From positions 1 to 8,624 of the forward strand of contig JAIRTY010000470.1 in assembly GCA_031254715.1 (NCBI GenBank): a DNA stretch of 8,624 nt, written 5' to 3'. This stretch comes from Nocardiopsaceae bacterium. Lineage in GTDB: Bacteria > Actinomycetota > Actinomycetes > Streptosporangiales > Streptosporangiaceae. Every line of letters starts with the position of its first letter. The first letter of the stretch is position 1. This document shows positions 1 through 6,474 of the stretch, piece by piece. The translations under genes were made by a program, and so were the position numbers. A model generated the notes under the pieces. The model had not been told where the DNA came from, ran no database searches, and saw nothing but the letters and a program-made list of their open reading frames with translations.

Positions 1-174
1 GTACGGCGGAAAGGGCGGCCGCAGCTGCCTGCGCACCCGCCTGAATCCGGCCAGGTAGAGCCCGGCGAGAACGATGACGGGGATGATGATCAGCGGCTCG
101 AAGGCCCATCCGCGCAGCAGCGCGGCTGCCGAGAATGGCGGCGGGACGGCACCGGCGAGAGCCATCTCACCCAT
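1..174 (-). CDS. ctaG: Cytochrome c oxidase assembly protein, caa3-type CtaG (partial, N-terminus only)
   Basis: Only the first 58 codons are present; the gene continues past the left edge. The peptide begins MGEMALAGAV, followed by a Trp-Ala-Phe-Glu-Pro-Leu segment, a hydrophobic helix (about residues 27-43) containing GLYLAG, and then a cluster of arginines. This 'WxF(D/E)P helix YLxGxRRxRR' opening is typical of the caa3_CtaG family, membrane proteins needed for assembly of CuA/CuB-containing oxidases and sometimes found fused or linked to copper-import proteins. The ATG at 174 shares one base with the ctaB stop codon (TGATG), which suggests translational coupling. A second in-frame ATG at 165 is possible, but GGTGAG lies too close to it to be a good ribosome site. 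The family assignment rests on this short N-terminal pattern and the gene context. Confidence 0.72.
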   Translation of the reverse strand, partial: MGEMALAGAVPPPFSAAALLRGWAFEPLIIIPVIVLAGLYLAGFRRVRRQLRPPFPPY

Positions 175-1154
175 CACCACAGGTGCAGCACCGGTGCGCC
201 GATGACCCGGTCGAGCGCCGCCGCCAGGAACACGATCGCCAGGTACACCAGCGAGAACCCGAACAGCCGCCGGGCGGACCGGGAGTCCGGGTGGGCCCGG
301 TAGGCGGCGGTCAGCTGGCACAGCCGCCCGCCGGAGAGCGCCGCCACGATGAGGTAGCCGGCGCCCAGCCCGCCCCACAGTGCCGGCAGCAGGCTCACCA
401 CCAGGGTGGCGAAGGCATACCGCAGCATGCGCGGAGCGTAACGGGCGGCGGGTGCGACCACCGGGAGCATCGGCACCCGCGCCCGGCCGTAGTCGGCCCG
501 GAGCAGCGCCGCCAGCGACCAGAAGTGCGGCGGGGTCCAGCAGAACACGACGGCCGCCAGGGCCAGCGCGGTGCCGTCCAGGCTCCCGGTGGCTGCCGCC
601 CAGCCGACGGTGACCGGGAAGCAGCCCGCAGCACCGCCGATGACGATGTTCTCCGGCGACCGGCGCTTCAGCCACCGCGTATAGATGAGGACGTACCAGG
701 CCGACCCCGCCAGTGCCAGCCCGGCGGCCAGCAGGTTGGCGGCAGCGGCGAACCACACCGCGGCCACCGCATTGAGCGCGAGGCCATAACCGACGGCGGT
801 CCGGGGTGAGATCCGGCCGCTGGGCACCGGCCGGTTCCTGGTCCGGCGCATGAGCCGGTCCAGGTCGGCGTCGAGGGCGCAGTTCATCGCGTTGGCCCCG
901 CCGGAAGCCAGGTAACCGCCGCCGCACACCGCCAGCAGCACCGTCCACCTGACCCCGCCCGCGGCCCCCGCGTACAGCCCGCAGACGGCGGTGACCAGCA
1001 ACAGCGAGATGATCCGGGGCTTTGTCAGCCGGACATAATCAGCCACCGTCAACCGGATCGAGTGGAGCCGGCCCGCCGGCAGCTCGATGCTGCCGGGTAC
1101 CGGGCCGGTCCCCACGGCGGTGCCAGACGCGGCCGGGACTGCCTGCTCCGCCAT
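174..1154 (-). CDS. ctaB: Protoheme IX farnesyltransferase (heme O synthase)
   Basis: This integral membrane prenyltransferase converts heme B to heme O by adding farnesyl pyrophosphate, the first step toward heme A for the aa3 oxidase upstream. The 326-residue protein has an N-terminal tail of about 40 residues followed by ADYVRLTKPRI, a family hallmark. The Asp-rich motif N91-x3-D95-x3-D99 is followed by RRTRNRPVPSGRI. Further family motifs are the YTRWLKRRSPENIVIGG loop, FPVTVGW, and FCWTPPHFWSLA near residue 210. It has about eight to nine hydrophobic helices and is full length. I chose the ATG at 1154 because GGGG lies 7 bases upstream. The GTG at 1160, which overlaps the coxA2 stop as GTGA, would add two residues but leaves almost no spacing. 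Its place after both oxidases suggests it serves both, if both use heme O or A. Confidence 0.95.
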   Translation of the reverse strand: MAEQAVPAASGTAVGTGPVPGSIELPAGRLHSIRLTVADYVRLTKPRIISLLLVTAVCGLYAGAAGGVRWTVLLAVCGGGYLASGGANAMNCALDADLDRLMRRTRNRPVPSGRISPRTAVGYGLALNAVAAVWFAAAANLLAAGLALAGSAWYVLIYTRWLKRRSPENIVIGGAAGCFPVTVGWAAATGSLDGTALALAAVVFCWTPPHFWSLAALLRADYGRARVPMLPVVAPAARYAPRMLRYAFATLVVSLLPALWGGLGAGYLIVAALSGGRLCQLTAAYRAHPDSRSARRLFGFSLVYLAIVFLAAALDRVIGAPVLHLW

Positions 1155-1156
1155 GG

Positions 1157-2701
1157 TCACGCCCCAGTGCTGCTGCGCTCGGCGATCGCCGGGGAGTTGT
1201 AGGACGACAGTGATCGCGACGTCAGGCCCGGCAGGTAAACCCGGAACAGATCACCCGCGATGAGCAGGATGCCCAGCGCGACGATGATCGCCCCGATCAG
1301 GCCGACCGTGGCCATCTGCTCGAACAACGGCACGGGGACGAATGCGTACCGCCGGGGGATGGACATGGCGCCCGAGGCAAAGAACGTCAGCACCACGATC
1401 CAGCCGCCCGCGAGAATGCACCGGGCGCCGACCGTACCCACCTGATCCGACAGTTCCTGGCCGGTCAGTTCCGGGGTGACGTGGTACACGCCGCCGAGCA
1501 GGAACATGACCGCGCCGAGGGCCATGTAGGTGTGGAAGTGCGCGGGCACCCACAGCGTGTTGTGGAAGTACTCGTTCACGGAAGGCGTGGAGTCGATGAG
1601 CGCGCCGGTCCCGCCGATGATCCAGCCAGCGAACGCCGCGAAGATGAACAGCGGCGCCGGCCGCCACCGCAGCCCGGACCGGTAGACCAGCAGCACGCCG
1701 GTGAAGACGGTCACCACGACGGTAGGAAGCGCCGATGCGTAGGAGGCGACGTTGCCCAGGATGGCCAGCCCGGCGGGCTGGGCGAAGTCCATGTACAGGT
1801 GGTGGAAGTAGGGCAGCATGATGCCCACGGCGGTGAGCCACCACGCGAACACGACCACCCGGGTGGCCTTCCACGGGCGCTTGACATACTTCGGCAGCAC
1901 CGCGTAGGCGATTCCTGCGCCCAGGTAGATGTCGAAGTTGACCAGCATGTGGCCGGCGAAGTAGATCAGCTCCTTGGCCACCAGCGCGTTGATCGTGAAG
2001 CTGCGGTCGATGTTGTTGATGATCATCAGCACGATGATGATGGCGCCGGGGATCACGGTCATCACGCCGCCGATGGCCATCACGCCGGCCGCGATGATCG
2101 ACGGGTTGGTGGTGTCCGGGTCTCCCGGCTTCGACCGGCCGGTGAGGATGTCCGCCCCGAACATGCGCCCGGGGTTCCCGAACCGGCGTACCCCGGCGTA
2201 CAGGACCTCCAGTGACCACAGCGTGAACGCGACGGCGAGCAGTGCCACCGCCACCAGGTACGGATAGGCCCAGTTCGGGCTCCAGCCCGGGACCGGCCCG
2301 GGATGGTCGGGCAGCGGGTAGAGGAACGTCCAGCCGGTGCCGAAGTGACCGATCACGGTGGCGGCGACCACCAGCACCGCCGCGATCATCGTGAGGGCGT
2401 AGTTGGTGACGTTCACCCAGTGGACGATCGGGAGCTCGCCGGCGATGAGGTAGCGCAGGACCACGGCCATGGTCATGAGGACGACCGCCACCATCCCGGC
2501 GCTGTGCAGGGTCAGCAGCGCGTAGAACCACTGGTCCGACAGCACCCCGAGGCTCTGGGTCAGCCGGAGCAGCATCCCCGCCAGCGCCAGCACGACCAGC
2601 AGCGTGCCGCCCGTCACGAGCCACAGCACCGCCATCCGGCGCGCTTTTTCGGCGCCGCTAGCAGCTGGCACCCCGGCCGCGGGGGTCTGCGTCAATGCCA
2701 T
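1157..2701 (-). CDS. Divergent heme-copper oxidoreductase subunit I lacking the active-site tyrosine (B-type or NO-reductase-like)
   Basis: A 514-residue membrane protein of the heme-copper superfamily with about 12 helices. Visible metal ligands are H66 (low-spin heme, LLTLHSAGM), H251 (CuB or FeB, helix VI), H300-H301 (helix VII pair, FHHLYMD), and H388 plus H390 (WVPAHFHTYM, high- and low-spin heme). In normal oxygen reductases helix VI reads HPEVY, with a tyrosine four residues after the histidine cross-linked to it. Here the segment reads GHMLVNFDIY, so that position is N255. In cNOR/qNOR the position is glutamate. The DNA codon is clearly AAC. The HH-x3-D-x3-P pattern and general length look more like B-type enzymes than A-type. 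The start is the ATG at 2701, 8 bases after GGAGG; upstream in-frame codons to 2866 overlap coxB2 and read as shadow sequence. Possible functions are NO reduction or an unusual terminal oxidase. The superfamily is certain, but the substrate is not. Confidence 0.9.
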   Translation of the reverse strand: MALTQTPAAGVPAASGAEKARRMAVLWLVTGGTLLVVLALAGMLLRLTQSLGVLSDQWFYALLTLHSAGMVAVVLMTMAVVLRYLIAGELPIVHWVNVTNYALTMIAAVLVVAATVIGHFGTGWTFLYPLPDHPGPVPGWSPNWAYPYLVAVALLAVAFTLWSLEVLYAGVRRFGNPGRMFGADILTGRSKPGDPDTTNPSIIAAGVMAIGGVMTVIPGAIIIVLMIINNIDRSFTINALVAKELIYFAGHMLVNFDIYLGAGIAYAVLPKYVKRPWKATRVVVFAWWLTAVGIMLPYFHHLYMDFAQPAGLAILGNVASYASALPTVVVTVFTGVLLVYRSGLRWRPAPLFIFAAFAGWIIGGTGALIDSTPSVNEYFHNTLWVPAHFHTYMALGAVMFLLGGVYHVTPELTGQELSDQVGTVGARCILAGGWIVVLTFFASGAMSIPRRYAFVPVPLFEQMATVGLIGAIIVALGILLIAGDLFRVYLPGLTSRSLSSYNSPAIAERSSTGA

Positions 2702-2709
2702 TGCTCTAG

Positions 2710-2725
2710 CCTCCGATGCTCCGGG
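2710..2725 (-). repeat. 16-bp leader repeat containing the coxA2 ribosome binding site (copy 2)
   Basis: On the minus strand this reads CCCGGAGCATCGGAGG and is identical to positions 3653-3668. The terminal GGAGG is the Shine-Dalgarno sequence and sits exactly 8 bases before the coxA2 ATG, the same spacing as in the coxB2 copy. It decides the start at 2701. Weaker similarity (a shared run CGTCCCCC) extends further upstream in both leaders. Confidence 0.8.
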
Positions 2726-2759
2726 GTCGCCTGGCGGGGGGGACGGCATGCGTGAGGGA

Positions 2760-3644
2760 TCATTTGACGACGAAGGTGCCGAACATCTGCGTGGGATGCA
2801 CGTCGCACCGGAAGTAGTAGGTGCCTGCCGACAGGGCCGGGACGTGGTACACGACCGTCTTGGCACCGGTCACGACCTGTCCCTTGAACAGGGACTTCCC
2901 AGCCGACGAGTCGGTGTAGATGGCGACGTTGTGGGGGACTCCGGTGTCGGAGTTGGTGAACGTGATCGTGAACGTCTTCCCGGCGGGCGCGGCCAGGCAG
3001 TTCTTGTCGAAGTGCAGGCCGTGCGCCGAGATCTGCAGCGATGTGCCGCTGGGGGAGCACTTCGCCGCCGGGGGCTGGCCGCCGCTCGCCACCGGGACCC
3101 GGCCGTTCTTCCCGGTCACTCCGAGCTGCGCCAGCATCTGCGTGTGGTAGAGCCCGCACAGTTCCAGGCATCGCACCGGATAGAAGCCGGGGTGGTGGAA
3201 CGAGACGTAGAGCCGGTTGACGTAACCGGGCATCGCCTGGACATTCGCGACGATCTCGTTGTTGCTGGGGTCGATGACCGAGAATCCGTGATTGACGTCG
3301 GTGGACGTGACCTCGAACTCGATCGTCCGGTTCGCCGGCACCTTGCTTGGCGAGATCTTCCACTGCCATTGGTGGCCGCTGACATGAACGACGGTGACGG
3401 GGGTGCTCGCCGAAACCTGCCTGGTCAGCGGGTAGGGCATGTGCGGCAGCGTCAGGCCGAGCGCCACCAGCCCGATGATCATCAGGCCGATGAACCAGTA
3501 CCGGCGGATCCGGTAACCCGTGTGGGTGACCGTTTCGTAGTCGTCCGGGCCGCGGCGGGCGGTGACAGCGACGGTGATGAACCCGGCGCCCAGCGCGATG
3601 ATGCAGGCCAGGAACAGGAGCCCGGCTATCTCCTGGGGAGCCAT
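2760..3644 (-). CDS. Heme-copper oxidase subunit II with CuA domain fused to a C-terminal blue-copper cupredoxin
   Basis: This 294-residue protein is the partner of the divergent subunit I just downstream. Two membrane helices (about residues 6-28 and 49-67) anchor it. A periplasmic CuA domain begins at GHQWQWKI (90-97). The CuA ligands are all present: H119, then C159, E161, C163, H167 and M170 in CLELCGLYHTQM. An extra domain (about 196-294) has the type 1 copper set H238 (PHNVAIY), C280, H283 and M287 (FRCDVHPTQM), plus C196 and C216, which could form a disulfide. It should carry electrons from a donor through the blue copper and CuA to subunit I. An intact CuA is not found in cNOR and argues that the partner is not a cNOR-type complex. 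The ATG at 3644 follows GGAGG by 8 bases. It lies 75 bases after ctaF and 58 bases before coxA2. Confidence 0.93.
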   Translation of the reverse strand: MAPQEIAGLLFLACIIALGAGFITVAVTARRGPDDYETVTHTGYRIRRYWFIGLMIIGLVALGLTLPHMPYPLTRQVSASTPVTVVHVSGHQWQWKISPSKVPANRTIEFEVTSTDVNHGFSVIDPSNNEIVANVQAMPGYVNRLYVSFHHPGFYPVRCLELCGLYHTQMLAQLGVTGKNGRVPVASGGQPPAAKCSPSGTSLQISAHGLHFDKNCLAAPAGKTFTITFTNSDTGVPHNVAIYTDSSAGKSLFKGQVVTGAKTVVYHVPALSAGTYYFRCDVHPTQMFGTFVVK

Positions 3645-3652
3645 GGGGACGA

Positions 3653-3668
3653 CCTCCGATGCTCCGGG
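3653..3668 (-). repeat. 16-bp leader repeat containing the coxB2 ribosome binding site (copy 1)
   Basis: On the minus strand this reads CCCGGAGCATCGGAGG, identical to positions 2710-2725. GGAGG is 8 bases from the coxB2 ATG at 3644. It is located in the 75-base gap between ctaF and coxB2, which otherwise shows no hairpin terminator or convincing promoter. This fits read-through from the upstream oxidase genes. Confidence 0.8.
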
Positions 3669-3719
3669 ATGGCTTCGCTGATGGGGGACGTGCTGTGATG
3701 CGCGCGGACTGCCCTGCCC

Positions 3720-4205
3720 TCAGGCACTGTCATGTCCGCGGTCATGAACGGGCTGCGCGGGCACCCGCGATGCCGCCTCCTGAGCTGGGCCGCCCTCCGC
3801 CCGGTGCCCGTCAGCGGACTGCGGTGCGGCCGCAGCGTGGGCGCTCCCGGTCTGCTGGTAGAGCCAGCCCACGACGGCCACGACGAAGATGACGGCCCCC
3901 TCCACGGTGAGCACCGGGGTGAAGACGAGGCCGGCGGCCACCAGCGCGATGCCGAGGGCCATCACCGCCGGCCACCAGCTCGGCGGGAAGACATGCTCGG
4001 GCCCGACCTCTGCCTGCGCCTGGCCGTCATCGGCCCGGTCCGTGGTGGCGCCACGGTACAGCTCGCGGCCGAGGTAGAGCATCGCCAGCGAGAACACGCC
4101 GAGCATCATCGAGCCGGCCGGCTCGCGGGCGAGGATCGGGAACACGATCGCCGCCACCACCGCGCAGCACCCGAGCACGGTGAAGATCCGCGACGCTGCT
4201 TTCAC
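3720..4205 (-). CDS. ctaF: Cytochrome c oxidase subunit IV (CtaF-like)
   Basis: A 161-residue protein with four hydrophobic helices (about residues 8-26, 33-48, 79-96 and 98-115). The stretch FPPSWWPAVMALG before helix three resembles the conserved Pro-Ser-x-Trp-Pro segment of the small subunit IV of actinobacterial aa3 oxidases, which packs beside subunits I and III. The C-terminal 45 residues are hydrophilic, rich in Ala, Gln and His, and probably cytoplasmic or disordered. The start is the GTG at 4205, which overlaps the ctaE stop by 4 bases (GTGA) and has GGAGGTG 5 bases upstream, so it is a strong translationally coupled start. The same frame stays open much further upstream, but that stretch overlaps ctaE and is not coding. 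The assignment comes from position, length and the PSWWP segment. Confidence 0.85.
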   Translation of the reverse strand: MKAASRIFTVLGCCAVVAAIVFPILAREPAGSMMLGVFSLAMLYLGRELYRGATTDRADDGQAQAEVGPEHVFPPSWWPAVMALGIALVAAGLVFTPVLTVEGAVIFVVAVVGWLYQQTGSAHAAAAPQSADGHRAEGGPAQEAASRVPAQPVHDRGHDSA

Positions 4206-4774
4206 GTGAGCACCTCCAGGACCAGGAAGGTGAAGACCGAGACCCCGACGACGAAATGCCAGAAGACGGCCGCGCCGCGCATCAGCGACGGCATGAGGCG
4301 GCCAGCGGCGGAACGGGCCAGCACCACCAGCGCGAAGACGACCGCGCCCAGCACGTGCGCGCTGTCGATCGCGCTCGTGGTCCAGTAGATGGTCCCGAAA
4401 CCATTCGAACTGATCGTGAACGGCAGCCCGCCGAGGTGGATGCCCTGGCCCAGCACCGCGACCAGGCCGAGCACGACCGCCAGCCACAGCAGCCTGCGCA
4501 TACCCGCGGTGTCCTGGCGGCGAAGCGCGTACTCGGCGAAGGCCACCACCACACTGGACAGGACAAGCAGCGCGCTGGTGAACACCCCGAGGCTCGGGTC
4601 GATCTGGATACCGCCCGGCGGCCACTGCGGTGACCGTGCCCGCGCGGTGAACCAGGCGGCGAACAGGGCCGAGAAGAACACGCACTCCGACGCCACGAAC
4701 AGCACGACGCCGAGCACCACCGGCGGCATGCCATCGGCGAGCCGGCCCGGAACCTGGTCGGTCTGGGAGCTCAT
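4202..4774 (-). CDS. ctaE: Cytochrome c oxidase subunit III
   Basis: A 190-residue, five-helix protein of the shorter subunit III type common in actinobacteria. Subunit III stabilises the oxygen- and proton-handling core of A-type oxidases. Family features visible are VLFVASECVFFSALFAAWF with the conserved Glu30 in the first helix, the WPPGG loop near 51-55, TSALLVLSS, the LGQ segment near 110, the conserved His140 (SAHVLGA), and the final WHF motif at 172-174 followed by the last helix. The residue after WHF is Val where many family members have Asp. The ATG at 4774 overlaps the ctaD stop as ATGA. The 3' end overlaps ctaF by 4 bases, so ctaD, ctaE and ctaF are probably translated in step. 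Confidence 0.95.
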   Translation of the reverse strand: MSSQTDQVPGRLADGMPPVVLGVVLFVASECVFFSALFAAWFTARARSPQWPPGGIQIDPSLGVFTSALLVLSSVVVAFAEYALRRQDTAGMRRLLWLAVVLGLVAVLGQGIHLGGLPFTISSNGFGTIYWTTSAIDSAHVLGAVVFALVVLARSAAGRLMPSLMRGAAVFWHFVVGVSVFTFLVLEVLT

Positions 4775-6459
4775 GCCTGACCCTCCCCGTCGGGTGACGC
4801 CGCTTCGGCGGCCACGGCCTCGGCAGCGGTTGCGGCGGCCAGCCGCATGTCACGGACCGGCCGCTCGGAACGAATCCGCGGCACCGAGGTGAAGTTCCAC
4901 GGCGGCGGCGGCGACGTGGTGGCCCACTCCAGGGAGTTGGCTTCCCACGGGTCGTCCGGCGCCGTTCGCGGGGTACGGGCGGTGAGGATGACGTTGGCGA
5001 CGAAGATGAGCGCGCCGATCCCCAGCAGGTAGGCGCCCACGGTCGAGATCCGGTTCAGGTCGGCGAACACCGGGAGATAGGTGCCGACCCGGCGGCGCAT
5101 GCCCTCCAGCCCGTCGATGTGCATGGGCATGAAGGCGAGGTTGGCGCCGATGAACCAGAACCAGAAGTGGGCCTTGCCCAGCCGCTCGTTCAGGAAGCGC
5201 CCGCTCCACTTCGGCCACCAGTAGTAGAACCCGGTGAAGATGCCGAAGGCGGCGCCGCCGAACAGCACGTAGTGAATGTGGGAGACCACCCAGTAGGTTG
5301 CGTGCAGCTGGAAGTCCACCGGCGGCGAGCCCAGGAACACCCCGTCCACGCCGCCGATCAGGAACAGCAGCAGGAACCCGAGCGCGAAGTACATGGCGGC
5401 CGTCATCTTTATCCGCGCCTGCCACATGGTCGCGGTCCAGTTGAAGAACTTGACGCCGGTGGGAATCGCGATCGCGGCCGTCATCACGGAGAAGAACGGC
5501 GAGTACGACGCCCCGGTCACGAACATGTGGTGCGCCCACACCCCGAACGAGAGCATCCCGATGGCCAGCGTGGCGTAGATGAACGCGCGATAGCCGAACA
5601 GGGGCTTGCGCGAGAACACCGGCAGGACCTCGGAGATGATGCCCATGGAAGGCAGGATCAGGATGTAGACCTCGGGGTGACCGAAGAACCAGAAGATGTT
5701 CTGGTAGAGGATCGCCCCGCCGCCGCCCGGTGCCGGGTCGAAGAAGTGCCCGCCCAGGTTGCGGTCCACGAACAGCGCCATCAGCGCGGCGCTGAACGTG
5801 GGCAGGGCGAGGACCAGCAGGATCGAAGTGACCATGAAGGTCCAGACGAAGATCGGCATCCGGTACATGGTCATGCCGGGCGCCCGCAGCTTGAAGATCG
5901 TCACCAGCATGTTGATGGCGCCGAGCAGGGAGGCGACGCCCAGCACCAGCAGGCCGAGCACCCAGACGTCCTCGCCCCAGCCGGGCGAGGAACCCGCTGT
6001 CAGGTGCTCCGACAGCGGCGGGTAGCTGGTCCAGCCGGCCTGCGCGGCACCCTGCGGCGAGGCGAACCCGGAGAGAACGATGATCCCGCCGAGCGGGAAC
6101 AGCCAGTAGGAGAACGCGTTCACCCGCGGAAATGCCATGTCGGGCGCGCCGATCATCAGCGGGACGACGTAGTTCGCGATCCCCACGGTGATTGGCATCA
6201 CGAACATGAAGATCATGATCGTGGCGTGCATCGTGAAGAGCTGGTTATAGGTGTTCAGCGGGAACAGCCCGCTCGGGAACATGAGCTGCGTCCGCACCAG
6301 CATTGCGAGCAGCCCGCCGATGAGGAAGAACACGAAGGCCGTGATCATGTACATGATCCCGATCTTCTTGTGGTCCGTTGTGGTCAGCCATTCCACCACC
6401 GGGTGCCGCCGCGGCGCGTCTGGCTGGGCGACTTCAGGTCCGGCCTCGCGTACTGCCAC
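4771..6459 (-). CDS. ctaD: Cytochrome c oxidase subunit I, A-type (aa3-like)
   Basis: The catalytic subunit of a proton-pumping oxygen reductase: it reduces O2 to water at the heme a3-CuB site. The protein has 562 residues and 12 helices expected. All key residues are visible: H78 (low-spin heme), H261, E263 and Y265 in GHPEVY (CuB ligand, D-channel glutamate, cross-linked tyrosine), H310-H311 (CuB), K337 in PTGVKFFNW (K-channel), and H394 (high-spin heme) plus H396 (low-spin heme) in VVSHIHYVL. D107 in GAPDMAFPR matches the D-channel entry. The residue after H78 is Ala rather than the usual Gly. The last 25 residues are Ala/Glu rich and look like a disordered tail. The GTG at 6459 has GAGGGG a few bases upstream and lies 15 bases after the ctaC stop. 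Confidence 0.98.
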   Translation of the reverse strand: MAVREAGPEVAQPDAPRRHPVVEWLTTTDHKKIGIMYMITAFVFFLIGGLLAMLVRTQLMFPSGLFPLNTYNQLFTMHATIMIFMFVMPITVGIANYVVPLMIGAPDMAFPRVNAFSYWLFPLGGIIVLSGFASPQGAAQAGWTSYPPLSEHLTAGSSPGWGEDVWVLGLLVLGVASLLGAINMLVTIFKLRAPGMTMYRMPIFVWTFMVTSILLVLALPTFSAALMALFVDRNLGGHFFDPAPGGGGAILYQNIFWFFGHPEVYILILPSMGIISEVLPVFSRKPLFGYRAFIYATLAIGMLSFGVWAHHMFVTGASYSPFFSVMTAAIAIPTGVKFFNWTATMWQARIKMTAAMYFALGFLLLFLIGGVDGVFLGSPPVDFQLHATYWVVSHIHYVLFGGAAFGIFTGFYYWWPKWSGRFLNERLGKAHFWFWFIGANLAFMPMHIDGLEGMRRRVGTYLPVFADLNRISTVGAYLLGIGALIFVANVILTARTPRTAPDDPWEANSLEWATTSPPPPWNFTSVPRIRSERPVRDMRLAAATAAEAVAAEAASPDGEGQA

Positions 6460-6474
6460 TGTCGCTTCCCCTCG

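Noticed and set aside
2702..2866. In-frame upstream extension of the divergent subunit I to 2866
   Set aside because: It overlaps the end of coxB2, its residues are Pro/Ser/Arg-rich shadow sequence, and the ATG at 2701 has a clear GGAGG at 8 bases.
2604..3698. 364-codon plus-strand open frame opposite coxB2
   Set aside because: It is antisense to a gene with intact copper motifs and has no recognisable features.
4206..4853. Long upstream extension of the ctaF frame
   Set aside because: It lies wholly over ctaE and the ctaD end in another frame and reads as low-complexity Arg/Gly/Pro. The coupled GTG at 4205 with GGAGGTG is the real start.
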